Assembly (NCBI GenBank): GCA_021846965.1
Contig: JAJZWA010000006.1
Span: forward strand, 23,662-87,661
Direction of reading: 5' to 3'
Source: Pseudomonadota bacterium
Lineage (GTDB): Bacteria; Pseudomonadota; Gammaproteobacteria; Burkholderiales; Burkholderiaceae_C
DNA: 64,000 nt
Made by a program: the position numbers and the translations under genes. Positions 12,745-21,956 of this stretch are shown here, one piece after another (position 1 is the stretch's first letter; every line of letters begins with the position of its first letter). The notes beneath the pieces were generated by a model. The model was not told the DNA's origin. It was given only the letters and a program-made list of their open reading frames with translations, and searched no databases.

Positions 12745-13839
12745 TCAGCCGGCGCTGCGCACGAGCAGCACCGCCTGGGCGCTGCTCACGGCAATGGTGC
12801 CGCCGGGGCCGGGGGCGACGCCGTAGGGCGCGCCGAGCGAGGCGGGCAGCGGGCCCGGCAGGGGCAGTTCGCCGTCGGCGTGCCCGGCCACCGTGCGCAG
12901 CACGCCGTCGCGGCCCAGCGCGCGCAGCTTGCGATTGCCGGTGTCGGCGATGTAGAGCACGCCCGCGGCGTCGAAGGCGATCTGCTGCGGCCTGCGCAGG
13001 CGCGCGCTGGGGCCCGGGCCGTCGAGATCGCCGGGTTGTCCCGCCACTCCGGCCACCGTGCTCACCTCGCCATGCGGGCCGATGCGCCGCAGGTCGTGGT
13101 TGAAGTATTCGCTGACATAGATGCTGCCGTCGCCGTGCACGGCGATTCCCACGGGGGTGTTGAACAGCGCGTGCCGCAGGGGCCCGTCGCGGTGCTCGTT
13201 GATCCCGGGGGTGCCGGCCAGCGTGGACACCAGGCCGTCGCGACCGACGCGGCGGATGGTGTGGTTGTAGGCATCGGCCACCAGCAGGTCGCCGCTGCGC
13301 GGATCCACGGCGATGCCCACCGGATGGTTGAAGCGCGCCTGCGCGCCGGCGCCGTCGGCGTAGCCGGGCAGCTGATCGGCACCGGCCAGCAGGCTCACCA
13401 CGCCATCGCGCACCACGCGCAGGGTGTTGGCGTAGGAATCGGCCACGTACACGGTGCCGTCGGCCCCCACCGCCACTGCGTCGGGACCGACGAAACCGGC
13501 CTGGGCCGCCGGTCCCTCGACCGTCTTGCGCAGTTCCGGCACGCCCGCCAGGCTGCTCACCGTGCCGTCGGGCGCGATGCGCCGCACCATGGCGTTGGCG
13601 GCGTCGGCCACGAGCACGCCCCCGTGGCGATCGGCGCACAAGCCCCGGGGATCGAAGAAACGCGCCGCGGCGCCCTGCGCGTCGACATGCCCGTGCTGGC
13701 GCGGATCGCCGGCCCAGAGCTCCAGGCTCCCGGGCTGCGCGGCCCACGCCGTGGCGGCCCAGGGCGCGGCTCCCGTGGCCGCGGCGGTGAAGGCGACTTG
13801 CAGGAACTGGCGACGGCGCAGGCTCATGGCTGCTTTCAT
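12745..13839 (-). CDS. Secreted NHL-repeat beta-propeller protein with Tat signal
   Basis: 364-residue protein of unknown function. The N-terminus has a twin-arginine signal (SLRRRQFLQ, then a hydrophobic stretch ending WAATAWA), so the folded protein is probably exported by Tat. The remainder is a series of about six NHL-type blades of 45-55 residues, each with a DPRGL/HPVGIAVD-like strand, an LxVADxxNxxIRRV strand and a GxVSTLAG strand, predicting a six-bladed propeller. Such proteins bind ligands or act as extracytoplasmic lyases or scaffolds; no catalytic residues can be assigned. Start is uncertain between ATG 13839 (MKAAMSLRRR) and ATG 13827. Downstream of the TenI-like gene on the same strand with a 25-base gap. 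Confidence 0.8.
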   Translation of the reverse strand: MKAAMSLRRRQFLQVAFTAAATGAAPWAATAWAAQPGSLELWAGDPRQHGHVDAQGAAARFFDPRGLCADRHGGVLVADAANAMVRRIAPDGTVSSLAGVPELRKTVEGPAAQAGFVGPDAVAVGADGTVYVADSYANTLRVVRDGVVSLLAGADQLPGYADGAGAQARFNHPVGIAVDPRSGDLLVADAYNHTIRRVGRDGLVSTLAGTPGINEHRDGPLRHALFNTPVGIAVHGDGSIYVSEYFNHDLRRIGPHGEVSTVAGVAGQPGDLDGPGPSARLRRPQQIAFDAAGVLYIADTGNRKLRALGRDGVLRTVAGHADGELPLPGPLPASLGAPYGVAPGPGGTIAVSSAQAVLLVRSAG

Positions 13840-13864
13840 TTGCGTAAATGCGAATGCTCGCATA

Positions 13865-14590
13865 TTACGCCGCCCGGGCTTCCCCATCCGGATCCTCTCC
13901 GCCACCTCGCCAGAGGCCGCGAATCGCCGCGATGCCGACGGCGCCGGCGGCGCGCGCCAGCGCCAGATGCCCGGGCCCCAGGCCGCCCAGCGCGTACACC
14001 GGCAGACGCGCCTGGAGACAGGCTTCGCGCAGGCCCTCCCAGCCCAGGACGGGCGCTCCGGGATGACTGGCCGTCGGCAGCACCGGCGAGACGGTGGCCA
14101 GCGCCGCGCCGAGGCCGGCCGCCGCGTCCAGCTGCGCCGCATCGTGGCAGGAAGCCGCCAGCAGGAATTCCCCCGCGCTGGCGCCGCAGGCCTCGCGCCA
14201 TGCAGGCTGCTCGAGCATGCGCGAAGGCAGGTGCAGGCCCTGGGCACCGAGTTCGCGCAGGCTGCGGAACACGCGCGCGGGAGCGGCTCGCGCCAGTCCG
14301 CCGGCGCCCAGCAGCAGCGGCGCGTCGTGCGCGGCGCAGCAAGCCAGCACCTGGCCGGCCAGCGCATGCCAGTGCCCGGGCTCGAGACCATGGGCCCGGA
14401 ATTGCACCAGCAGCGATCCCGGCGCCTGCTCGGCAAGGCTGGCGCGCAGGGCGCGCAGGAAGTCCGCATCCCGGCCCCCGGGCTGGGGAGTGATCAGGTA
14501 CAGCACCGGCAAGGCGCGATCCGGCCTGCGCGGCGCGGGGGCATCCGGCGCGGGGGCATCCGGCGCGGGGCCGGCGGGGGGCAGCTTCAA
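13865..14590 (-). CDS. TenI/ThiE-superfamily protein (stand-alone)
   Basis: Up to 241 residues. The body from about residue 28 (LPVLYLITPQP) is a TIM-barrel resembling thiamine-phosphate synthase/TenI, with GLHLPS in place of the ThiE HLGQxD motif and a C-terminal VYALGGLGPGHL...GAVGIAAIRGLW phosphate-binding region. This most resembles the C-terminal half of proteobacterial MutT-ThiE-like fusion proteins, here without the Nudix half, so true thiamine-phosphate synthase activity is doubtful. The only start giving the N-terminus is TTG 14590, directly abutting the recR stop; it adds a Pro-rich leader encoded by a 15-base tandem repeat (about 14542-14570). A GTG at the LPVLYL segment is an alternative start. 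Confidence 0.7.
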   Translation of the reverse strand: MKLPPAGPAPDAPAPDAPAPRRPDRALPVLYLITPQPGGRDADFLRALRASLAEQAPGSLLVQFRAHGLEPGHWHALAGQVLACCAAHDAPLLLGAGGLARAAPARVFRSLRELGAQGLHLPSRMLEQPAWREACGASAGEFLLAASCHDAAQLDAAAGLGAALATVSPVLPTASHPGAPVLGWEGLREACLQARLPVYALGGLGPGHLALARAAGAVGIAAIRGLWRGGGEDPDGEARAA

Positions 14591-15205
14591 TCAGGCACCG
14601 CGGCGGTCGACCAGCGCACGCGCGATGGTGCCGAGGTCGACATACTCGAGCTCCGCCCCGGAAGGCACACCGCGCGCCAGGCGGGTGATGCGCAGGTCCA
14701 GCGGCCGCAGCGTCTCGGCGATCACATGGGCCGTGGCCTCGCCTTCATTGGTGAAATTGGTGGCCAGGATGATCTCCTCCACCGCCTCCGCGCGCAGGCG
14801 CTCGACCAGGCGATCCAGCCCGATGTCCTTCGGCCCCATGCCGTCCAGCGGGCTGAGCCGGCCCATCAGCACGAAATACAGGCCGCGATAGCCCATCGAC
14901 TGTTCCACCGCCGCCTGGTCGGCCGGCGTCTCGACGATGCACAGCAGCCTCCGGTCACGCCGGGCGTCGGAACAGGTGCTGCAGATGTCCGACTCGGTGT
15001 AGGTGTTGCACAGGCCGCAGCGCCGGATGGCCTGCAGCGCGCGCTGCAGCGAAAGCTGCAAGGCCTCCGCCGCCTCGCGATCATGCTGCAGCAGGTGGTA
15101 GGCCATGCGCGCGGCCGTCTTCGGCCCGACTCCGGGCAAGGCGCGCAGCGCGTCGACCAGCGCGTCCAGCGCCGGCACGCGCGTCGGGGCCTGCGGGTGA
15201 TTCAC
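14591..15205 (-). CDS. recR: Recombination mediator RecR
   Basis: 204-residue RecR, which with RecO/RecF loads RecA onto gapped DNA. Order: N-terminal helix-hairpin-helix ([20 protein letters not shown], about 20-39), a C4 zinc finger with C63, C66, C75 and C78, then a TOPRIM domain starting CIVETPAD with the [14 protein letters not shown] [12 protein letters not shown] loop, and a Walker-like C-terminal segment. It starts with GTG 15205, preceded by GGAG about 6 bases upstream. dnaX-ybaB-recR is a classic conserved order; ybaB ends 25 bases upstream and the TenI-like gene starts immediately after the recR stop. Confidence 0.97.
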   Translation of the reverse strand: MNHPQAPTRVPALDALVDALRALPGVGPKTAARMAYHLLQHDREAAEALQLSLQRALQAIRRCGLCNTYTESDICSTCSDARRDRRLLCIVETPADQAAVEQSMGYRGLYFVLMGRLSPLDGMGPKDIGLDRLVERLRAEAVEEIILATNFTNEGEATAHVIAETLRPLDLRITRLARGVPSGAELEYVDLGTIARALVDRRGA

Positions 15206-15230
15206 GAGTCGCTCCGGGCTCGACGGGGAC

Positions 15231-15560
15231 TCAGAACGGCAGCTTCATGCCGGGGGGCAGCGGCATGCCGGCGGTGGCCGCGGCCATCTTCTCCTGCGCG
15301 GTGGCCTCGGCGCGGCGCAGGCCGTCATTGAAGGCGGCGGCCACCAGGTCCTCCAGCATGTCCCGGTCCTCGCCGAGCAGGCTGGGGTCGATGCTGACCC
15401 GGCGCACCTCGTGCTTGCAGCTCATCAGCACCTTCACCAGGCCGGCGCCCGACTGGCCCTCGACCTCGATGCGCCCCAGCTCCTCCTGCACGCGCTTGAT
15501 GTTGTCCTGCATCGCCTGGGCCTGCTTCATCAGGCCCGACAGTTGACCCTTGTTGAACAT
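15231..15560 (-). CDS. ybaB: Nucleoid-associated protein YbaB/EbfC
   Basis: 109-residue small dimeric DNA-binding protein. The N-terminus [18 protein letters not shown], followed by an N-terminal coiled helix and the central [15 protein letters not shown] and [10 protein letters not shown] segments, is diagnostic of the YbaB family. The C-terminal residues [12 protein letters not shown] are a typical ending. A good AGGAG Shine-Dalgarno sequence lies about 6 bases before ATG 15560. It sits between dnaX and recR as in most proteobacteria, suggesting cotranscription; the gap from the dnaX stop is 84 bases. Confidence 0.97.
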   Translation of the reverse strand: MFNKGQLSGLMKQAQAMQDNIKRVQEELGRIEVEGQSGAGLVKVLMSCKHEVRRVSIDPSLLGEDRDMLEDLVAAAFNDGLRRAEATAQEKMAAATAGMPLPPGMKLPF

Positions 15561-15644
15561 GAAAGCTCCTGCTTCGTGAATGTTCCATGCGGCGCCGGGC
15601 GCCGCGAAATGCCGCCCCGCGCAAGCGGGACGGCGCCATGTGCA

Positions 15645-17486
15645 TCAGGCGTCCACCGGGCGCACCGAGCCGGGCACGATCTGCGCGCCCAGTTCATCGA
15701 CCAGCTGACGCACCAGCGGATCGGCCGCGATGGTCTGCTCGGCCTCCTGCTGGCGCTGCGCGCGCAGTGCCGCCGCCCGCAGATGCGCGGTGTCGCGCAC
15801 CGCGCCCACCTCCACGCGCAGCACGAGCTCGCGACCCAGGCGATCGGACAGCGCCGCCTGCACGCGCTCCAGGGCGCCGGCACGGGTGTATTGCTCGCTG
15901 GGTACGCGCAGCACCCACGCGCCCTCGCGCACTCCCACCCATTCGCTCTGCAGGGCCAGGCTGCGCGCCAGCGCCACCAAGGGCAACTCGCGTGCCAGCT
16001 CGGGCCAGTCCCCGAGCTCGCATTCGCCTGCGCCACTCCGCGGGCCGGCGGCGACCGCGGTTGCGCCCGCTGCCTCGGGTCCGGAGTCGGGCTCGTGCCG
16101 GTGCTCGGGTCGAGGCGCAGGCTCGGGTTCGGGCTCGGGTTCAGCGTCGCTGCCGCTCTGCCCGGCCGTGCCCCCATCGGGCCCCGCCCTGCGCGCGGGC
16201 GCTTCCACGGCCGGCGCCATGCGCGCGGCCTGGAGCGGTGCTGCGGAGGAAGGCGGCGTGGAAGCCGGCGGCGCGGAGGGAGCCGGCGCGGACGGGACCG
16301 CGGCCGGGCGCGGTGCGGACTCGTCGCCCTCGCCGCCCGCGGAGCGGCGCTCGATCGCATCGAGCCCGCGCGCGGCCGCGGCGGTGGACAGGGGCACGAA
16401 GGACAGCAGGCGCAGCATCACCATGCTGAAGCCGCACAGCGGGTCGGGCGCCAGGGCCAGCTCGCCGCGCCCCTGCAGGACCATGCTGTAGGCCAGTTGC
16501 AGGTTCTCCGGGGGCAGCGCGGCGGCCAGTTCGCGCAACGCGGCCGCGTCGGGGTCGTTCTCGTCCAGGCTCTGGGGCAGCACCTGCAGCACGGCCAGGC
16601 GCTGCAGCAAGGCGGCCAGGTCCTCCAGCGCCTGCGGCAGCGACAGCGCGCGCTGGTCCAGGGTCTCGGCGAGACCGAGCAGCGCCTGCGCGTCGGCGCG
16701 GGACAGCGCGCGCAGCAGATCGAACAGATAGCCGGAATCGACGGCGCCCAGCATCTGGCGCACGCCATCGGCGCTGACGCGCCCGGCATCGAAGGCGATG
16801 GCCTGGTCGGCCAGGGACAGCGCGTCGCGCATCGAGCCGCGGGCCGCTCGGCCCAGCGCCTGCAGCGCCGGGGCCTCGAAGTCCACGCCCTCGGCCCGCA
16901 GCACCTGCTGCAGGTGTTGCGCCACCGCCGCCGGCGGCACCGACTTGAGCGCGAACTGCAGGCAGCGGCTGAGCACCGTCACGGGCACCTTCTGCGGATC
17001 GGTGGTGGCCAGCACGAACATCACCTGCTGCGGAGGCTCCTCGAGCGTCTTCAGCATGGCGTTGAAGGCATGGTTGGACAGCATGTGCACTTCGTCGATC
17101 ATGTAGACCTTGAAGCGACCCGCCGTGGGTTTGTAGACGGCCTGCTCGAGCAGGCGGGTCATGTCGTCCACGCCGCGATTGGAGGCGGCGTCCAGTTCGA
17201 TGTAGTCGACGAAGCGCCCGGCGTCGATCTCCACGCAGGAGGGGCACAGGCCACAGGGCTCGGCGGTGATGTCGCCCTGCCCGTCGGCCCCGGTGCAGTT
17301 GAGGGATTTCGCCAGGATGCGCGCGATCGTGGTCTTGCCCACGCCGCGGGTGCCGGTGAACAGATAGGCGTGGTGCAGGCGCCGGCGCTGCAGCGCATGG
17401 GTGAGCGCGCGCACCACATGATCCTGTCCGACCAGGGTGGCGAAGGTCTTGGGGCGCCATTTGCGCGCCAGCACGGTACTCGACAT
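15645..17486 (-). CDS. dnaX: DNA polymerase III subunit tau (clamp-loader ATPase)
   Basis: 613-residue AAA+ clamp-loader subunit. MSSTVLARKWRPKTF is the standard start; Walker A is GTRGVGKTT (45-53), the zinc module is C64, C78, C81 and C84, Walker B/DExx is YMIDEVHML, sensor 1 is FVLATTD. A Pro/Ala/Glu-rich linker (about 390-490, with an EPEPEPEP run) joins to the tau-specific C-terminal domain that binds DnaB and polymerase alpha. I see no poly-A slippery site like that giving gamma in E. coli, so only full-length tau is expected from the sequence. It is divergent from the SRP RNA gene and is followed by ybaB. Confidence 0.96.
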   Translation of the reverse strand: MSSTVLARKWRPKTFATLVGQDHVVRALTHALQRRRLHHAYLFTGTRGVGKTTIARILAKSLNCTGADGQGDITAEPCGLCPSCVEIDAGRFVDYIELDAASNRGVDDMTRLLEQAVYKPTAGRFKVYMIDEVHMLSNHAFNAMLKTLEEPPQQVMFVLATTDPQKVPVTVLSRCLQFALKSVPPAAVAQHLQQVLRAEGVDFEAPALQALGRAARGSMRDALSLADQAIAFDAGRVSADGVRQMLGAVDSGYLFDLLRALSRADAQALLGLAETLDQRALSLPQALEDLAALLQRLAVLQVLPQSLDENDPDAAALRELAAALPPENLQLAYSMVLQGRGELALAPDPLCGFSMVMLRLLSFVPLSTAAAARGLDAIERRSAGGEGDESAPRPAAVPSAPAPSAPPASTPPSSAAPLQAARMAPAVEAPARRAGPDGGTAGQSGSDAEPEPEPEPAPRPEHRHEPDSGPEAAGATAVAAGPRSGAGECELGDWPELARELPLVALARSLALQSEWVGVREGAWVLRVPSEQYTRAGALERVQAALSDRLGRELVLRVEVGAVRDTAHLRAAALRAQRQQEAEQTIAADPLVRQLVDELGAQIVPGSVRPVDA

Positions 17487-17534
17487 GGGAGGGATTGTAA
17501 GGGGCCCCCGCGGCACGCAACCGCGGGTCATGCT

Positions 17535-17540
17535 TACAAT
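17535..17540 (+). promoter_or_regulatory. -10 box of the SRP RNA gene
   Basis: TACAAT, five of six matches to the sigma-70 -10 consensus, lies 6 bases before the predicted 5' end of the SRP RNA. No good -35 box is seen at the expected distance, where the sequence is GC-rich. Confidence 0.45.
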
Positions 17541-17546
17541 AGACCC

Positions 17547-17644
17547 CGACGGGCCGCCCCGCATTGCGGCGCGGTGAACCTGGTCAGGCCGGGAACGGAG
17601 CAGCCACAGCCGTTTCCCGCAAGTGCCGGGGGTACGGCTCGTCA
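17547..17644 (+). ncRNA. ffs: 4.5S signal recognition particle RNA
   Basis: The conserved SRP domain IV core is present: CTGGTCAGGCCGGGAACGGA, then AGCAGCCACAGCCG, containing the GGTCAGG and AGCAG internal-loop motifs bound by Ffh. The ends pair perfectly over nine positions, GACGGGCCG (17548-17556) with CGGCTCGTC (17635-17643, one G-U), closing the helix. The size of about 98 bases suits a bacterial 4.5S RNA. The RNA with Ffh targets inner-membrane proteins. Its place between divergent dnaX and trxA fits the common ffs-dnaX adjacency. Exact ends are inferred from pairing. Confidence 0.93.
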
Positions 17645-17704
17645 CCCATTGCCGAGTTTCGTCGCGCTGTCGCGGACGGGATCGTGCCGAGACCTGGAAC
17701 TTTC

Positions 17705-18031
17705 ATGAGCGACCTGATCAAACACACCACCGATGCGTCCTTCGAGCAGGACGTGCTGAAGTCGTCGACCCCCGTGCTCATCGACTACTGGGCGGAATGG
17801 TGCGGCCCCTGCCGCATGGTGGCGCCGATCCTGGACGAAATCGCCGGTGAATACCAGGGCCGGCTCCAGATCATGAAGGTCAACGTCGATGAAAACCGCA
17901 ACGTGCCGGCCAAGTACGGCATTCGCGGAATCCCCACCCTGATGCTGTTCAAGGGCGGCGAGGTCGCGGCGACCAAGGTCGGTGCATTGTCCAAATCCCA
18001 GCTGACCTCCTTCCTCGACGCGAATATATAA
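17705..18031 (+). CDS. trxA: Thioredoxin 1
   Basis: 108-residue cytosolic disulfide reductase. The active site is [13 protein letters not shown] with Cys33 and Cys36; the cis-Pro loop is [15 protein letters not shown]. Length equals E. coli TrxA. ATG 17705 gives the normal [15 protein letters not shown]-terminus. It lies upstream of rho, the conserved trxA-rho arrangement of proteobacteria, separated by a 419-base leader. It starts 61 bases after the SRP RNA, so read-through from that promoter is possible; no separate promoter was recognised. Confidence 0.97.
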   Translation: MSDLIKHTTDASFEQDVLKSSTPVLIDYWAEWCGPCRMVAPILDEIAGEYQGRLQIMKVNVDENRNVPAKYGIRGIPTLMLFKGGEVAATKVGALSKSQLTSFLDANI

Positions 18032-18450
18032 TTCGGTCCAGGGCGTGGGTGCCGGCGGGTCTCGACCCGATCGGCCCCGCGGCCCCGGAACCGTGACAAC
18101 CGCGGCGTAGCAGCCGCGGCCACACCCGCCGATGTGGGCGGGTACCCCGGCCTCGCAGCGCGCGACCCGCCAGGCACGGGCCGGAACCCCACAATCCCGA
18201 AGACGCCGGCCAGGCTGCCCATGCACGACATGGCAGGAGAGCCGGCGGTGCACCCGAAGCGAACAACCTCCGCTTTGCGTGCGGCCCGCAAGCCGCAGCC
18301 TCCCTTTCCCCGACAGCCCGTCCTTCCCGGATCCGCACGCCGCGTCGCGCAGGCCGTGCGGCGCGATCACCGGAACCCGCAGCCGATTCCCGCTCGCGCA
18401 CCCGGTCCCCGTCGCCGATTTCCATCGCCATTTCCCCGCCAACCCCTGCC
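18032..18450 (+). promoter_or_regulatory. Long rho leader with tandem hairpins and C-rich end
   Basis: This 419-base stretch between trxA and rho holds no gene I can support. Two perfect 7-bp GC hairpins stand in tandem: CCGCGGC/GCCGCGG at 18100-18119 and ACCCGCC/GGCGGGT at 18124-18143, neither with a T-run. The last 70 bases (18381-18450) are C-rich and G-poor; I count 36 C and 13 G, the base bias of Rho-utilisation sites. E. coli rho is autoregulated by Rho-dependent termination in its leader, so a similar role is inferred here. No Shine-Dalgarno sequence precedes the rho ATG. Confidence 0.5.
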
Positions 18451-19713
<1,263 letters not shown>

Positions 19714-19731
19714 GTTCGCTTCCATTCGTGC

Positions 19732-19885
19732 GATAATGCTGGTCTTTGGCTAAGTACAGCGACCGCCCCGCCCCGAGTCCGTCAGGACCGCGAGAACAAG
19801 CGAGAGAGCTTGCGCGGATTCCTCGAGAAGGGCGGCAACACGCTACGGTTGCGCTGCGGCTGGTCTCCTTTTCCGGAAATTCACC
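19732..19885 (+). promoter_or_regulatory. rpmE2 upstream region (-10-like box and small hairpins)
   Basis: GATAAT at 19732-19737 resembles a -10 box, without a convincing -35. The transcript leader that follows contains CAAGC/GCTTG (19797-19812, 6-base loop) and GTCC/GGAC (19777-19788), suggesting a structured 5' UTR upstream of the L31 gene. Nothing else was recognised. Confidence 0.3.
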
Positions 19886-20155
19886 ATGAAACCTGGCATC
19901 CACCCCGAATACCGCGACGTGTGCTTCGTCGACCTGTCCAACGGCACGAAGTTCGTCATCCCCTCGACGGCGGCGACGCGCGAAACCGTGAAGATGGACG
20001 ACGGCCGCGAGCTCCCGCTGTTCAAGCTGGACACCTCCTCGGAGTCGCATCCCTTCTACACCGGAACCCAGAAGAGCATCGACTCGCTGGGCGGTCGCGT
20101 GGACAAGTTCCGCCAGAAGTTCGCCCGCGCGGCGTCGGCCGGCGCGAAGAAGTGA
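19886..20155 (+). CDS. rpmE2: 50S ribosomal protein L31 type B
   Basis: 89-residue L31 of the zinc-free B type: begins MKPGIHPEYRDVCFVDL, lacks the CxxC pairs of zinc-binding L31, and has the SESHPFYTGTQK and GRVDKFRQKF segments diagnostic of type B. The protein forms an intersubunit bridge on the ribosome. In species with both types, type B is often induced under zinc limitation; here it is in the rho neighbourhood and may be the only copy, which the window cannot show. ATG 19886 is preceded by GGAAA 7 bases upstream. A strong terminator follows. Confidence 0.96.
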   Translation: MKPGIHPEYRDVCFVDLSNGTKFVIPSTAATRETVKMDDGRELPLFKLDTSSESHPFYTGTQKSIDSLGGRVDKFRQKFARAASAGAKK

Positions 20156-20202
20156 GGTACCGCGGGACCGGCCCTGGCCGGCCCGTCCCCCTGGGGAATC
20201 CG

Positions 20203-20230
20203 ACGGGCAGCCTGGCTGCCCGTTTTGTTT
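20203..20230 (+). terminator. Intrinsic terminator after rpmE2
   Basis: Perfect 9-bp stem ACGGGCAGC/GCTGCCCGT with a 3-base loop, followed directly by TTTTGTTT. It ends the rho-rpmE2 transcription unit 48 bases after the rpmE2 stop. A TTG at 20229 that could start the next gene lies inside its T-tract, which argues for the later ATG. Confidence 0.88.
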
Positions 20231-20258
20231 GGCCGATGGACCCTCGCAGCCCGACTCG

Positions 20259-21956
20259 ATGAACTCCCGCGCCGAAACCTCGCGCGCACCGGCGCCCCGC
20301 CCGGTGGTGAGCAGCGAAAGCGTGGCACGCCTGCCGCGCTGGCCCCTGTGGCTGCTGTGCGTGGCGTACGTGCTTCCGGGCTATCTGGGCCGCGACCCCT
20401 GGACCGGCGACGGCCAGACCTTCGGGGTGGCCTGGCAGATCGCGCAGGGCCATTCCGGATGGCTGCAACCCAGCCTGTGGGGCCACTCCGTCAGCGGAGG
20501 CTGGATCGCCTACTGGCTGGGTGCGCTGGCCCTGAAGGCTTTCGCCGGCTGGTTCGGGGCGCCGACGGCCACGCGTCTGCCCTTCATGGTCCTGCTGGCG
20601 GTCTGCCTGGCCCAGGTGTGGCATGCGGCCTACCAGCTCGCCTTGCGCGACGAGGCCCAGCCCGTGCAGCCGGCCTTCGGCGAGCCCATCGCGCGCAAGG
20701 ACTATGCACGCGCCATGGCCGACGGTGCCTTGCTCAGCCTGCTGGCCTGTCTGGGTCTGCTGGTGCGAGGGCACGAGACCACGCCGGCCCTGGTGCAACT
20801 GGCGGGGATCGGCAGCGTGCTGCTCGGGCTGGCGCTGCTGCCGCGACACCCCCTGCGCGCATGCCTGGCGCTGGCCGCGGGCCTGCTCGGGCTGGCCTTG
20901 TGCGGTGCGCCCTGGCTGGCGCTGTTCGCCGCGCTGCTCATCGCGGCGCTGCTGCCCGCATCCGCCCTGCGCGGCAGCCGCGCGGCAGCGGCGCTGACCC
21001 TGATGCTTTGCGTGGCGGCCTGCGCGGCCGTGCTGTGGCATCTGCACGGAGCCACCGAGGCCCGCATTCCCACGCTGCGCTCGGCGCAGCACCTGCTGGG
21101 CGTGCTGGCCTGGTTCCTGTGGCCGGCCTGGCCGCTGGCCGGGTGGGCGATCTGGCGCTGGCGCGCCTCGCTGGGTGCGTGGCATGTGCTGGCGCCCGTG
21201 GCGCTGGGCACGCTGTGCCTGTTCTCGTCCTTTCTCAGCAGTTCCGGCAGCGCGCCGCTGCTGCTGGTGCTGCCCGCGGCAGCCGTGCTGGCATCGCTGG
21301 CGCTTCCGGTGATGCGCCGCGGCAGCCTGGCGGCGCTGGACTGGTTCGCCCTCATGTTCTTCAGCCTGCTGGCCTTCGTGGTCTGGCTGTTGTGGATCGC
21401 CCTGCTCACCGGGGAGCCGGCGCATCCGGCCGCCAATATCGCGCGCCTCGCCCCGGGCTTCCATGCCCGGCTGCAACCCCTGCCCACCTTGCTGGCGCTG
21501 CTGGCCACGGCGGCATGGGCGGCCGTGGCGGCCTGGCGCGCTGGGCGCCATCGGCATCCGATCTGGAAAGGCATGGTGCTGTCGGCCGGCGGCGTGACCC
21601 TGGTCTGGGCGCTGGTCGGCACGCTGTGGCTTCCGGTGCTCGACTATGCCAGCAGCTATCGCAGCCTGGGAGAACAGGTGCGGCTGGCGCTGCGCGAGCA
21701 CGGAGCCGGCCATGCGCCGCGCGTGCAGACCCTGGGACTCAACCCTTCGCAGCAAGGTCTGCTGGGCTACTGGAGCGACGCCCGTTTCGTGCCGGGCGCA
21801 TGGCCGGAGTCCTGGCGTGCTCCCTATGTCCTCACCCTCACGCGGGGGGACTATCTGCCCTGGCCGGTGCACGGAAAGGTGCTGTGGAGCGGACACCGCC
21901 CCGGCGAGAACGACGAGTTGCTGCGCCTGTGGCGCCGCGATGACACGGGGCGCTGA
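20259..21956 (+). CDS. ArnT-like GT-C membrane glycosyltransferase (putative)
   Basis: 565-residue integral membrane protein with about 11-12 hydrophobic segments and a soluble C-terminal part (about 470-565). The first periplasmic loop contains GRDPWTGDGQTFGVAWQIAQ, matching the acidic catalytic loop position of ArnT/PMT-type (GT-C) transferases, which move a lipid-linked sugar onto lipid A or protein. The acceptor and donor cannot be told from sequence. ATG 20259 is chosen because the alternative TTG lies in the rpmE2 terminator. The gene overlaps the MATE gene by 17 bases, so the two are probably cotranscribed. Confidence 0.65.
   Translation: MNSRAETSRAPAPRPVVSSESVARLPRWPLWLLCVAYVLPGYLGRDPWTGDGQTFGVAWQIAQGHSGWLQPSLWGHSVSGGWIAYWLGALALKAFAGWFGAPTATRLPFMVLLAVCLAQVWHAAYQLALRDEAQPVQPAFGEPIARKDYARAMADGALLSLLACLGLLVRGHETTPALVQLAGIGSVLLGLALLPRHPLRACLALAAGLLGLALCGAPWLALFAALLIAALLPASALRGSRAAAALTLMLCVAACAAVLWHLHGATEARIPTLRSAQHLLGVLAWFLWPAWPLAGWAIWRWRASLGAWHVLAPVALGTLCLFSSFLSSSGSAPLLLVLPAAAVLASLALPVMRRGSLAALDWFALMFFSLLAFVVWLLWIALLTGEPAHPAANIARLAPGFHARLQPLPTLLALLATAAWAAVAAWRAGRHRHPIWKGMVLSAGGVTLVWALVGTLWLPVLDYASSYRSLGEQVRLALREHGAGHAPRVQTLGLNPSQQGLLGYWSDARFVPGAWPESWRAPYVLTLTRGDYLPWPVHGKVLWSGHRPGENDELLRLWRRDDTGR

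Noticed and set aside
15645..17486. Programmed frameshift in dnaX giving gamma
   Set aside because: No A-rich slippery heptamer with a downstream stem was seen at the domain III/IV boundary.
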